Assembly: GCA_022842285.1 (NCBI GenBank)
Contig: JALHPV010000007.1
Location: 1-53,979 of the forward strand
Length of the DNA: 53,979 nt
Direction: 5' to 3'
Source of the DNA: Kofleriaceae bacterium
GTDB lineage: Bacteria > Myxococcota_A > Polyangia > Haliangiales > Haliangiaceae
Shown: one piece after another, positions 34,939-42,713 of the stretch
How the letters are laid out: each line of letters opens with the position of its first letter
How positions within the stretch are numbered: position 1 is the stretch's first letter
Notes under the pieces: generated by a model
Told to the model about the DNA's origin: nothing
Seen by the model: the letters and a program-made list of their open reading frames with translations, nothing else
Database searches by the model: none
Translations under genes and position numbers: made by a program

Positions 34939-34954
34939 TTAACGAAATCGTTAA
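34939..34954. promoter_or_regulatory. ArsR operator palindrome TTAACGA-AA-TCGTTAA
   Basis: A perfect 7-bp inverted repeat with 2-nt spacer lies 14 nt upstream of the VOC start codon, in a conspicuously A/T-rich patch. Position and symmetry fit the operator of the ArsR repressor encoded as the second gene of the operon. Confidence 0.8.
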
Positions 34955-34989
34955 TCATCGTCAAGGAGGGTCATGCGACACTGAACAGG

Positions 34990-35850
34990 ATGTCTCGCCT
35001 CGCGTGGTTCGCCGTGAGCACCTGCCTCGTCGCCTGCGCCAGCGCGCGCGAGACCACCGATGACAGCGACGACCTGGACGACACGGTCAGCGACAGCACG
35101 ACTGACACCAATGACGACGACGCGCCGGCGATCGACGCCGCGATTCCCGACGCCCGAGCGGATGCCGGCACCAGTGCGTGTGCGCAGCAGCTCGCCTCCG
35201 CCACCGCGGCCATCGAGACCGCCGCCGCGGGATGGACGCACGCGGTGATGGATGGCGCCTCGGCGCCGGGCTGGCCGCTCGACGAATGGCAGGGGGGCCA
35301 GGCAACCGCGGGGCCCGGTAGCTGTCGCACGGGGGCGCACTGCTGGGCGTCGCCGCTGAACAAGAACTACACGTCGTGCGAGCGGTCCGAGCTCGTGTCA
35401 CCGGCCGTGAATCTCTCCGCGTGTGCGGGGGAGGACGTGCGCCTGGTGCTGTGGACGTGGTTCGACTTCTGGAGCGGCACGGTGAGCGGCAAGCCGGGCA
35501 CCTGGTTCGATGGCGGGCTCATCGAGGTGCAGGGCGCGACCAATAACTGGATGGGCATCATCCCCGCGCCCGCCTATCCCGGCGCGCTCGCGATCAACGG
35601 CAACATCGGCAGCTACGCGTGCGTGATTCCAGACAGCTTCTACGCCCACGGCAAGCCAGGCTTCGTCGGGATGAGCGGAGGCTGGCGCGAACAGTCGATC
35701 ACGCTACCGCAAGCCGTGCTCACGCCATCCTTCCGCGTGCGCTTCGTCTTCGCGTCGGGAGTCAGCTTCCCCGACAACGACGCCGAGGGCAATCGGTCGC
35801 ACACGCGGCCCGGGTGGTTCATCGACGACCTGTCGTTCGCGCTGCCGTGA
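34990..35850 (+). CDS. lipoprotein with very acidic linker and jelly-roll-like domain
   Basis: 286 aa. Lipobox STCLVAC, then a roughly 40-residue linker that is about half Asp/Thr (TTDDSDDLDDTVSDSTTDTNDDD). The mature domain has GWTHAVMDGASAPGWPLDEWQGG, SCERSELVSPAVNLS, VRLVLWTWFDFWSG, WFDGGLIEVQGATNNW and a final PGWFIDDLSF. The last segment and overall order resemble MAM/CUB-like or immune-inhibitor-type beta-sandwich domains, which often bind carbohydrate or calcium. Function unknown. It stands divergent to the VOC operon. Confidence 0.72.
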   Translation: MSRLAWFAVSTCLVACASARETTDDSDDLDDTVSDSTTDTNDDDAPAIDAAIPDARADAGTSACAQQLASATAAIETAAAGWTHAVMDGASAPGWPLDEWQGGQATAGPGSCRTGAHCWASPLNKNYTSCERSELVSPAVNLSACAGEDVRLVLWTWFDFWSGTVSGKPGTWFDGGLIEVQGATNNWMGIIPAPAYPGALAINGNIGSYACVIPDSFYAHGKPGFVGMSGGWREQSITLPQAVLTPSFRVRFVFASGVSFPDNDAEGNRSHTRPGWFIDDLSFALP

Positions 35851-35853
35851 TGG

Positions 35854-36708
35854 CTACGCCTGGCGCGGCGTCAACGCATCCTTCGCGAGCACGACCCAGT
35901 CGGCGTTCGCGAAGCCCTGGGCGATGACCTCGTCCATGCGCGCCGCGACCGCCGGCAGCATCGCCAGCGGGATGCCCGCCGCATCGGCCTCGGCCTGCAT
36001 GAGGCCCGCGTCCTTGCGCGCCATGCCGAGCGCCCACGACGGCTCGTCGTACGGTTGAGCGAGCACGCGCGCGAAGCGTGTCTCGAGCGACTTGCCCGGA
36101 TTGAAATGGGTGAACAGGGTCGCGACCTCGGCCGGCGCGACGTGCATCGCCTTCGCGAGCGCGAGGATGTCCGCGAAGCCCGCCGTGAACGCGATCAGGA
36201 GGAGGTTGCCGAGGAGCTTCATCGCGGCGGCGGCATCGACGCGCTCGCCGAAGTCGACGAGCTTGCCGGTCATCGGGGCGAGCAGCGGGGTCACGCGCGC
36301 GACCAGGGCGCGATCGCCCGACACGAGCATGAGGCCCGTCGCCTCGAGGGCGTTGCCGGGGCCCATGAAGACGGGCGCGTGCACGTACGTGATGTCCGTG
36401 AGGGCGGTGCGGGCCCGCGCGCCCGCGGTCGACGTCGTCGAGTGATCGAAGACGATCGCATCGGCGGCAAGGCCGGGGCGGGCGGCGGCGAGGACCGCAT
36501 CGACGGCGGCGTCGTCGGAGAGAACGATGTGCACGCGCGTCGCGCCGCGTACGGCGTCGGCCGCGGATGCGCATGCGATCACGCCATCGGCTTCGAGGGC
36601 CCGCGCCTTGTCGGGCGAGCGATTCCAGACCTGGACGGTCTCGCCGCGCTTGCGAAACGCCCGGGCGAAGCCACTACCGAGAAGACCAGTTCCGAGGACG
36701 GCGATCAC
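35854..36708 (-). CDS. NAD(P)-dependent beta-hydroxyacid dehydrogenase (6PGDH/HIBADH family)
   Basis: 284 aa. The Rossmann motif VLGTGLLGSGFARAF begins at residue 4. The family block 'DapVfxGPGNA' appears as VHAPVFMGPGNALEATGLML, split by VSGD. The catalytic lysine is expected in MKLLGNLL (the family G-x-x-x-K-x-x-N-N motif is here AAAMKLLGN). The last 120 residues are the all-helical dimer domain. It likely reduces or oxidises a short beta-hydroxy acid or succinic semialdehyde; the substrate is not predictable. Starts with GTG; a TAAGGT box lies 6 nt upstream. Confidence 0.9.
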   Translation of the reverse strand: MIAVLGTGLLGSGFARAFRKRGETVQVWNRSPDKARALEADGVIACASAADAVRGATRVHIVLSDDAAVDAVLAAARPGLAADAIVFDHSTTSTAGARARTALTDITYVHAPVFMGPGNALEATGLMLVSGDRALVARVTPLLAPMTGKLVDFGERVDAAAAMKLLGNLLLIAFTAGFADILALAKAMHVAPAEVATLFTHFNPGKSLETRFARVLAQPYDEPSWALGMARKDAGLMQAEADAAGIPLAMLPAVAARMDEVIAQGFANADWVVLAKDALTPRQA

Positions 36709-36714
36709 GCGCCG

Positions 36715-36720
36715 ACCTTA
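36715..36720 (-). promoter_or_regulatory. -10 box TAAGGT, 6 nt before GTG 36708
   Basis: TANNNT hexamer in the 27-bp divergent gap. On the plus strand, CATAGT (36729-36734) could serve the opposing VOC gene with start at ATG 36742. Confidence 0.5.
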
Positions 36721-36735
36721 CCTCCTGGCATAGTC

Positions 36736-37104
36736 ATGCGCATGAGCAGCGACCATCCGCATCGCCACCATCGCATCGACTACATCGAGCTCGCGGTCAC
36801 GGACATGGAGGCGGCGAAGCGGTTCTACACGCAGGCGTTCGGATGGACGTTCACCGACTACAGTCCTGGATACGCCGGGTTCTCCGACGGCCGGCCGGGG
36901 GAAGCGGGGGGCCTGTACAAGGCGGACACGGTCGTCGCCGGCACGTCGTTCATCATCCTCGCGTCGGCAAAGCTCGAAGCCTCGCGGGATGCCGTGAAGG
37001 CCGCCGGCGGTCGGTTCACCAAGGACATCTACGAGTTCCCGGGGGGCCGTCGCTTCGAGTTTCTTGATCCCGCGGGCAATCAACTCGGCGTCTGGGGCGA
37101 GTAG
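36736..37104 (+). CDS. VOC-family (glyoxalase-like) protein
   Basis: 122 aa from ATG 36736 (ATG 36742 equally possible). VOC motifs: HHRIDYIELAVTDMEAAKRF with YTQAFGWTFTDY, then FIILASAKLEA, DAVKAAGGRF and RRFEFLDPAGNQLGVW with a typical C-terminal Glu. It matches the group of 'predicted lactoylglutathione lyase / 27-kDa antigen CFP30B-like' proteins. Metal ligands would be His10 and the C-terminal Glu. The upstream frame from 36055 is antisense shadow of the dehydrogenase. Confidence 0.88.
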   Translation: MRMSSDHPHRHHRIDYIELAVTDMEAAKRFYTQAFGWTFTDYSPGYAGFSDGRPGEAGGLYKADTVVAGTSFIILASAKLEASRDAVKAAGGRFTKDIYEFPGGRRFEFLDPAGNQLGVWGE

Positions 37105-37108
37105 CTCG

Positions 37109-38116
37109 CTATCGCGCGCGGTCGCCGGGGCCCACCGGATTCCATCGCGTACGCTGCGGCGAGCGAGCGCCGCTCCCCGGGCCGGCGTCGAACGTGACGG
37201 TGGTCGAGACGCCACCCGCGGTGGCCGTCAGCGTGAGGGGGCCGGCGGCGAACGCCTTCACGCTGGCGCAGTTGCCGAACGGGAGGACCGACCCGACATC
37301 GACGCTGTAGCTGTAGGCGAGCCCGACGACGTGCTTGCCATTCGCGAGCGGCGAGAAGCACACGAGCTCCTCCCGCTCGACCACGAGCCGGGTGGGCGTA
37401 CCGGGGTGCGCCGCGAGCGACGTGGGGGCGGCCACGATCTCGGCCTCGAGAGTGATGGCGGTGCGATCTGCGGCGGTGACGTTGATCGGGTAGATGCCGG
37501 GGGCGGCGTCCTCGATCCGCACCGTATCCCACGCCGTTACCGTGCCCGCGGCGGGGTCGACGGTCATGCTCGTGTCGACGAGGCGACGCCGCGCCCCGGC
37601 CTCGTCGGCAGGGCCATAGAGCGCGATGGCGATGTCGGCGTCGCCGGCTGCGAACGCAACCGCCGTCCCCGCGACAACGACCTCGGGGATCGGGGGCGCG
37701 AGCTCGAGCAGCTCGAGCGGCTGCGCGCCGACGAGGATGCGGTCGTACAGGAGCTGCGTGCGGGGCTCGGCGATGCGGAGATAGGTCTCACCGGAGAGGA
37801 TCCCCTCGACCGTGACCTCGGTGCCCGACACCGCCGAGATCGCGAGCGCGCCGCTGGCCGTGGCCTCGAACGGCAACGTGAATGGTTGGCTGGCTTCGTC
37901 CTCGATGCCGATCACCTGGGTACCGCCGACGGCCGTGAGCTCGGGGCCGAGGCCGCCGAACAGCACGCCCGCGATCGTCGTTCCGCGGAAGTAGAGCCCG
38001 TCGGGGGTCGCGCTGGAGCAGGTCTCGCCCTCGGGGCACTCGCCCGATGTCGCCCGCTCGCCCGCCAGGCACCCGGCCAGCACGCTCCCCATGACCATCA
38101 AGCTCACTCGCTTCAT
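37109..38116 (-). CDS. lipoprotein with bacterial Ig-like beta domains
   Basis: 335 aa from ATG 38116; a TTG at 38170 would add 18 residues with no signal character. The signal is MVMGSVLAGC. The N-terminal Cys-rich segment is GECPEGETCSSATPDGLYF. Successive domains of about 80-90 residues alternate strands typical of Ig-like folds (ALAISAVSGTEVTVEGIL, AWDTVRIEDAAPGIYPINV, PLTLTATAGGVSTTVTFD). GC and codon usage match the surroundings. It converges on the VOC gene with 4 nt between stops. Function unknown. Confidence 0.7.
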   Translation of the reverse strand: MKRVSLMVMGSVLAGCLAGERATSGECPEGETCSSATPDGLYFRGTTIAGVLFGGLGPELTAVGGTQVIGIEDEASQPFTLPFEATASGALAISAVSGTEVTVEGILSGETYLRIAEPRTQLLYDRILVGAQPLELLELAPPIPEVVVAGTAVAFAAGDADIAIALYGPADEAGARRRLVDTSMTVDPAAGTVTAWDTVRIEDAAPGIYPINVTAADRTAITLEAEIVAAPTSLAAHPGTPTRLVVEREELVCFSPLANGKHVVGLAYSYSVDVGSVLPFGNCASVKAFAAGPLTLTATAGGVSTTVTFDAGPGSGARSPQRTRWNPVGPGDRAR

Positions 38117-38265
38117 ACCCCCTTGAAGTAGCACCTTGCGTGCCGCGGTCCGACCACGAAGATCGAGCAACTTACCCGGGCGACTGTCACCGTTTGCCGT
38201 CGCTACCGGACAAGCGTGTCAGGCTCGCCGCCCGGGTGCGTGGGAACGGGGCATGATACCGGCCC

Positions 38266-38853
38266 ATGGCGAAGAGCAAGAGCGCGAAGCAGGCAGCGAA
38301 GGCGACGGCGAAGGTCGCGACGGCCAAGAAGGCGGCGGGCGCCAGGGCCAAGGGCGTGGTGGCGAAGGCGAAGAGTGCAGCGAAGGACGTACGCGCGAAG
38401 GCGAAGACCGCGGTCGCCACGGCGAAGCAGAAGGCGCAGACCGCCGTCGCTACCGTGAAGAGCAAGGCGAAGGATGTCGCCGGCAAGGCCAAGGATGCCG
38501 CGAAGGACGCGCGCGCGAAGGCCAAGGGCGCTGCCACCGACGCGGCGAGCAAGGCGAAGGACGTGGCTGGTCAGGCGAAGACCAAGGCCAAGGATGTCGC
38601 CGACCAGGCGAAGGACATCGCCAAGGATGCGCGCGCGAAAGCGAAGGGCGCCGCGAAGCAGGCGAAGCAGGCCACCGAGGACGCGGCTGACAACGTCGCG
38701 GCCCGGGCCGAGCACGTGGCGGACGACGTTCGCGAGGGCGGCGAGAGCATCGTGAATCGCGTCGCGTCGGGCATCGCGAGCGCGGCGGCGAAGGTCGCGT
38801 CGTTCGTGAAGCGCGAGCCCGCCGAGGCTTCGAACGACGACGATCGCGGCTAG
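38266..38853 (+). CDS. histone H1-like Lys/Ala-rich repeat protein
   Basis: 195 aa, of which the first ~145 are almost entirely Lys and Ala with Asp, Gly and Val. Repeating 11-residue-like units occur, such as KAKDVAGKAKDAAKDARAK and KAKDVADQAKDIAKDARAK, separated by KGAA. This pattern fits both histone H1-type C-terminal tails that condense DNA (bacterial Hc1/H1-like) and group 3 LEA proteins that form amphipathic helices on desiccation. The C-terminal 50 residues are acidic/amphipathic (EHVADDVREGGESIVNRV). It could compact DNA or protect during drying. The minus-strand frame through it is an Arg/Leu artefact. Confidence 0.75.
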   Translation: MAKSKSAKQAAKATAKVATAKKAAGARAKGVVAKAKSAAKDVRAKAKTAVATAKQKAQTAVATVKSKAKDVAGKAKDAAKDARAKAKGAATDAASKAKDVAGQAKTKAKDVADQAKDIAKDARAKAKGAAKQAKQATEDAADNVAARAEHVADDVREGGESIVNRVASGIASAAAKVASFVKREPAEASNDDDRG

Positions 38854-38855
38854 TC

Positions 38856-39713
38856 CTAGCTGACCATCAACGCAGCTCCGCCGGCCACGGCGATCGCGCC
38901 GACCAGCTCGGCTCGCGTGGGGCGGTCGCCGACGAGCGCTGCGAAGAGCGCCGCGAACAGTACCGATGTGTTGCGCAGCGTGAGCACGTGGCCCGAGCCG
39001 CTGCGGGCGAGGGCCTCCATCAGCAAGAGGAACGCACTCGAGCATGTGATGCCCATGAGGAGCACCCGTGGCAGGCGAGTGCGGTAGACGGCTGCGAGCG
39101 CGGACCGACCGGGGCGCCCGAGGCGTACGACCGAGAGGAGCCACGAGAGGGTGAGCGAGAGGGCAAACGACGCGGAGCCGTTCGCACCGGCGAGGAGCGC
39201 GGCCTTGTAGGCCATGTGATAGCCGGCGATGGAGAGGGCACAGGCGGTGGCCCACGCGATGCCCGCGCGGTCGTCGGTGGCGCGCCCGGCGGTCTTGGCG
39301 CCGGCCCCGATCCCACAGAGGACGAGACCGGCGAGGACGATCGCGCTGCCGCTGGCGTTGCGCCACGTGACGACCTCCGCGAAGAGCAGGATCGAGGCCG
39401 GCCACACGACGAGGACCGCGCCGCCGCGCGAGATCGTGTAGACCGGACCGAGGCGGCCACGTTCGAGGGCGCGGGCGAGCGTCGTGAAGTAGATCGCCTC
39501 CGCCACGCCCGCGATCACCGTCCATACGAAGCTCTCGGTGGTCGCGAAGGGGACGGCCCCCAGGCCCCAGCGGATGCCGGCGACGACGAGCGCGAATGCA
39601 CTCGCGACGCCGATGGCCGCGACGACACCACGATCTTTGTCGGGCTCGAGGCGGAGGAGTGCATTCCACGTCGCGTGGAGGAACGCCGAGACGAGGACGA
39701 GCGCCGTGACCAT
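38856..39713 (-). CDS. EamA/DMT-family transporter
   Basis: 285 aa from ATG 39713, which shares one base with the upstream stop (TGATG); the open frame upstream to 40301 is shadow. About ten membrane helices in two EamA repeats: the N-terminal LVLVSAFLHATWNALLR and the second beginning IAWATACALSIAGYHMAYKAALL. The ending PTRAELVGAIAVAGGAALM is characteristic. Drug/metabolite transporters of this kind export amino acids, nucleosides or similar; substrate not predictable. Co-translated with the RarD-like gene. Confidence 0.88.
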   Translation of the reverse strand: MVTALVLVSAFLHATWNALLRLEPDKDRGVVAAIGVASAFALVVAGIRWGLGAVPFATTESFVWTVIAGVAEAIYFTTLARALERGRLGPVYTISRGGAVLVVWPASILLFAEVVTWRNASGSAIVLAGLVLCGIGAGAKTAGRATDDRAGIAWATACALSIAGYHMAYKAALLAGANGSASFALSLTLSWLLSVVRLGRPGRSALAAVYRTRLPRVLLMGITCSSAFLLLMEALARSGSGHVLTLRNTSVLFAALFAALVGDRPTRAELVGAIAVAGGAALMVS

Positions 39714-40567
39714 CAGCGCCGCCCAAGCCCGATCGTGAAGATCGCGAGGCCCACCCAGATCACGCCGAAGGCGGCGAGACGATCGAGCGCGAGCGGTTCG
39801 CCATACGCGAGGACGGCGAGGAGAAACTGCCCGGTCGGCGCGAGGTACTGGAGCATCCCGATCGTCGACAGCGGCAAGCGCTTCGCAGCACTCGTGAACA
39901 GGACGAGCGGGACGGCGGTGATGAAGCCAGTGCCCACGAGGAGCGCATGCGTGGCGCCATCGGCGTGACCGAGGGCGGTCGTCGACGTGGCGAGGTAGAC
40001 GACCGCGACCGGCGCGAGCAGCACGGTCTCGATCGTCGAGCCGACCAGCGCATCGACGGAGGCCGTCTTGCGGACCAGGCCGTAGAGGCCGAACGTGCTC
40101 GCGAGGAGGAGCGCGATCCAGGGCACGGTGCCCGTACGCCAGGTCAGGATGCCGACGCCGACGAGCGCGCAGCCGATGGCGATCCACTGCAGCCGCGTCA
40201 GCGTCTCGCGCAGGACGAGCGTGCCGAGCGCGACGGAGACGAGCGGATTGATGAAGTAGCCGAGGCTCGCATCGAGGAGGTGACCGCGCAGCGTGGCCCA
40301 CACGAAGAGGCCCCAGTTGATCGCGAGGAGGCCCCCCGAGAGCGCCATCACCGCGAGCGTGCGCGGTTCGCGGAGCGCCGTGACGAGGTCTTCAAGCCGA
40401 CCCGCGACCGCGGCGATGAGCGCGAAGGCGAGCAGCCCCCACACCGCGCGGTTCGCGATCAGCTCGACGGGCGCGATGTCGGAGAGGAGCTTCCAGTACG
40501 CCGGGACGATGCCCCACATGCCGTACGCGACGACGCCCTGGACAAGCCCGCGTCGGTCAGGTGGCAC
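39713..40567 (-). CDS. rarD: RarD-type EamA-family permease
   Basis: 284 aa, ten predicted membrane helices. RarD hallmarks: GLVQGVVAYGMWGIVPAYWKLL at the start (split as GVVAYGMWGIVPAYWKLL), NRAVWGLL, INWGLFVWAT, ASLGYFINPLVSVALG and the late MLQYLAPTGQFLLAV. Starts with GTG and has a TAGATT box 6 nt upstream. The family is linked to chloramphenicol sensitivity in older literature, but its true substrate is uncertain. It forms a two-gene unit with the following EamA transporter. Confidence 0.92.
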   Translation of the reverse strand: MPPDRRGLVQGVVAYGMWGIVPAYWKLLSDIAPVELIANRAVWGLLAFALIAAVAGRLEDLVTALREPRTLAVMALSGGLLAINWGLFVWATLRGHLLDASLGYFINPLVSVALGTLVLRETLTRLQWIAIGCALVGVGILTWRTGTVPWIALLLASTFGLYGLVRKTASVDALVGSTIETVLLAPVAVVYLATSTTALGHADGATHALLVGTGFITAVPLVLFTSAAKRLPLSTIGMLQYLAPTGQFLLAVLAYGEPLALDRLAAFGVIWVGLAIFTIGLGRR

Positions 40568-40573
40568 GCGGCC

Positions 40574-40579
40574 AATCTA
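40574..40579 (-). promoter_or_regulatory. -10 box TAGATT, 6 nt before GTG 40567
   Basis: TANNNT hexamer that supports the GTG start of rarD and predicts a leaderless transporter transcript. Confidence 0.5.
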
Positions 40580-40592
40580 GCAGGCGGCCCCC

Positions 40593-41423
40593 TTACCGGG
40601 GCGGAACGGCGTAGCCGCGGTGCGGGAACGGATTCGCGGTGTCGCGCCGCGCGAGCTCGACGGGCGTCCAGGTCGCGCCGCGCTCGGCGAAGATCGCGAA
40701 GCCCACGACGCCCACGTTGCGATCGCCCGACGTCTGCGCGGCGTACGACTCGCCGACCGCACCAAACCGAAACGCGGCGACCGCGTTGTCCGAGGTGCGG
40801 AAGCCATCGATGACGAGCGAGTCGTACGGATCGACGAGGTAGCCGCGACGGTTCGGATCGGCGGGCTTGCCATCGACCACGTCGAGCCCGTCGACGGAGG
40901 CCACGACCTCGAAGCGAGCCGAGGTGCCGTTCCGGATGACGAGCCGATAGCGTTCGCCGTCCTCGCCCATCACGAGGGTGCGACCGCCAGCGGTGAAGCC
41001 GGGGAGGGTGGCCCCCGTGTCGTCGACGAGGGCGATCCCGACCGAGCCGTCACCGGCGTAGACCTCGAGCGGCGCGGGGCTCGCGCCGACGTAGGCGGCG
41101 TGCGCGGCGACCCCGTCCGCGTCGTTGTAGTGCAGCGCGACCTCGGCCCACGGCGTGCTTGCCGCACGCACGAAGGGTGAGAAGGAGATCGGGGCGTGGA
41201 CCTCCTCGCCCCATGACGTGCCGAGGCCGGGCCGATCCACGGGCGGCGCCTGCGACGGCTGCACCGCCACGTCGCTCGCCGGTGGACCGTAGTACCCGCC
41301 ACCGGGCGAGGTCGCCGCCACCGCACTCGACTCCGTGGCGATGGGGGTCGTCTTCTGGCCGCCACCCAGGGCGCCACAAGCGGTGAGGAGACCCGTCAGG
41401 AGAATCAGGCGGTTCGGCAGCAT
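40593..41423 (-). CDS. lipoprotein of unknown function
   Basis: 276 aa. The signal MLPNRLILLTGLLTAC is followed by a Gly/Pro/Ser linker without acidic runs. The mature region (about 60-276) contains repeated strands (EVALHYNDADGVAAHAAYVG, LEVYAGDGSVGIALVDDTG, YRLVIRNGTSARFEVVAS, RRGYLVDPYDSLVIDGFR) that suggest a beta-sandwich. FGAVGESYAAQTSGDRNVGVVGFAIF resembles a segment seen in bacterial 'hypothetical, secreted' families. I cannot assign a function. It is divergent from the gene at 41514 across a 90-bp gap with no clear motif. Confidence 0.7.
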   Translation of the reverse strand: MLPNRLILLTGLLTACGALGGGQKTTPIATESSAVAATSPGGGYYGPPASDVAVQPSQAPPVDRPGLGTSWGEEVHAPISFSPFVRAASTPWAEVALHYNDADGVAAHAAYVGASPAPLEVYAGDGSVGIALVDDTGATLPGFTAGGRTLVMGEDGERYRLVIRNGTSARFEVVASVDGLDVVDGKPADPNRRGYLVDPYDSLVIDGFRTSDNAVAAFRFGAVGESYAAQTSGDRNVGVVGFAIFAERGATWTPVELARRDTANPFPHRGYAVPPR

Positions 41424-41513
41424 CGTGTCCCTAGAACGGCGCCCGGTCGCGGGCGCTTACGAAAAAAGTTCGCGCGCTCGTTAACGGTTCCGCGGGCGGC
41501 CCGTCCTTCTGAC

Positions 41514-41909
41514 ATGCCTGCCAAACGCCACATCGTTACCGCCTTCCTCCTGACCACATCGGTCGCCTCCGCCGACACCAACTACCGTCCGCAGGTCGAC
41601 GGCGAGGGCTATCCCCTCGTCGGCAACCTCGCGGCGAAAGGTGGGAGCGCGCCTCGCGAGCGCCCGCGGACCCCGCCGCCCGACGACCAGGTGCCGGAGG
41701 CGTTGCGTGCTCTTCGCGCCGAGCTGTTCGACACCAGCAGGAAGCCAGACGGACCCAAGGCCGTGCTCGACGCGATGGCCCACTTTCGTCCGCTCTGTGA
41801 CGCGGACGGCTATCCCCTCGTCGGCAACGTCAGCTCGAAGTGGAACGGTAACCCGCCCATGCAACCGAGCGCGTTCTGCGCCGCCGTGCGGAACCAGGAA
41901 GGGACCTGA
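41514..41909 (+). CDS. small secreted protein with twin GYPLVGN motifs
   Basis: 131 aa. A signal peptide (MPAKRHIVTAFLLTTSVASA) precedes the mature protein. It contains two copies of a short motif: VDGEGYPLVGNLAAK (about 29-43) and CDADGYPLVGNVSSK (about 96-110), separated by a Pro-rich linker and a helix. Two cysteines flank the second copy (PLCDADG, AFCAAV) and may form a disulfide. No family recognised. It precedes the ferritin-like gene by 2 nt, so the two are translationally linked, and the ECF sigma/FecR pair follows. Confidence 0.72.
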   Translation: MPAKRHIVTAFLLTTSVASADTNYRPQVDGEGYPLVGNLAAKGGSAPRERPRTPPPDDQVPEALRALRAELFDTSRKPDGPKAVLDAMAHFRPLCDADGYPLVGNVSSKWNGNPPMQPSAFCAAVRNQEGT

Positions 41910-41911
41910 TT

Positions 41912-42691
41912 GTGACCGCGTTCGAGCTCGGTGTCGTCGGTGGCCCGTGGGCCCGTCGCCTCGCGCCGCGGCGCGCGTGGATCGACGAGCTGCCGTGGGA
42001 CGAGCAGCTCCCGGAGGATACGGGGCCCGCGCGCGTGATGTGGACCCGCACGGCGTTCAACGAATATGCGAGCGCGGCCGCGTTCGCCGAGGTGGCGGCG
42101 CACCTGCTCGCCGCCGGGGCCCCGATCGATCTGGTGGCCGCGGCGGGCGACTTCGTGGTCGACGAGATCGTGCACGCCGAAGCGGCCGCGCGCCTCGCGA
42201 CGGCGCTGGGCGGCGCCGTCGCGCTCGAGGTGGATCTCGAGAAGCTCGTGCGACCGCCGGTGGCCGGCTCTCCGCTCGTGCGCGCCGCCGAGCTGATCGT
42301 GCGCGTGTCGTGTGTGGGCGAGGCGCTGACCGTGCCGATCTTGAAGCTGTCGCGCGATGTCGCCGGCTCGCCGCTGGTATCGACGGCGCTCGCGCGCATC
42401 GTGGCGGACGAGTCGGCCCACGCGCAGCTCGGCGGCTGGTTCCTCGACTGGGCAGACGGCCAGCTCGATGACGACGCGCGCGCCCACCTGGGCCGGGTGG
42501 CCGGGCGGGCCCTCCGCGATCTCGCGCCCGTACCATCGGAGGGCTGTCGCGCCGGCCTCGGGCTCGTCGATTGCGCGCGCTACGATCCCGTCTTCGCCGC
42601 CGCGGCCACGCGTCACGTGGCCCGGCCTCTTGGCGAGCGCGGCATCGTGGTGCCGGCGGCGGATCTGGCCGCGGTCGGCGCCGCCGCCTGA
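41912..42691 (+). CDS. ferritin-like di-iron protein
   Basis: 259 aa from a GTG 2 nt after the previous stop. It shows the four-helix di-iron pattern: Glu51 or Glu60 in EYASAAAFAE, Glu85-x2-His88 in VDEIVHAE, Glu137 in SCVGEALTV and Glu167-x2-His170 in ADESAHAQ. That gives two E-x-x-H motifs plus two bridging carboxylates. Such proteins are oxygenases, N-oxygenases or iron/peroxide handlers; the wide spacing between the two halves is more like an oxygenase than a storage ferritin. The tail carries an Ala-rich region of unknown role. Neighbours suggest an ECF-controlled stress or iron-related unit. Confidence 0.78.
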   Translation: MTAFELGVVGGPWARRLAPRRAWIDELPWDEQLPEDTGPARVMWTRTAFNEYASAAAFAEVAAHLLAAGAPIDLVAAAGDFVVDEIVHAEAAARLATALGGAVALEVDLEKLVRPPVAGSPLVRAAELIVRVSCVGEALTVPILKLSRDVAGSPLVSTALARIVADESAHAQLGGWFLDWADGQLDDDARAHLGRVAGRALRDLAPVPSEGCRAGLGLVDCARYDPVFAAAATRHVARPLGERGIVVPAADLAAVGAAA

Positions 42692-42701
42692 GGTGCAGGC
42701 G

Positions 42702-42707
42702 TATGTT
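42702..42707 (+). promoter_or_regulatory. -10 box TATGTT, 6 nt before GTG 42714
   Basis: TANNNT hexamer supporting GTG 42714 as the sigma-factor start and an internal promoter for the sigma/FecR pair. Confidence 0.5.
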
Positions 42708-42713
42708 CGCCAC

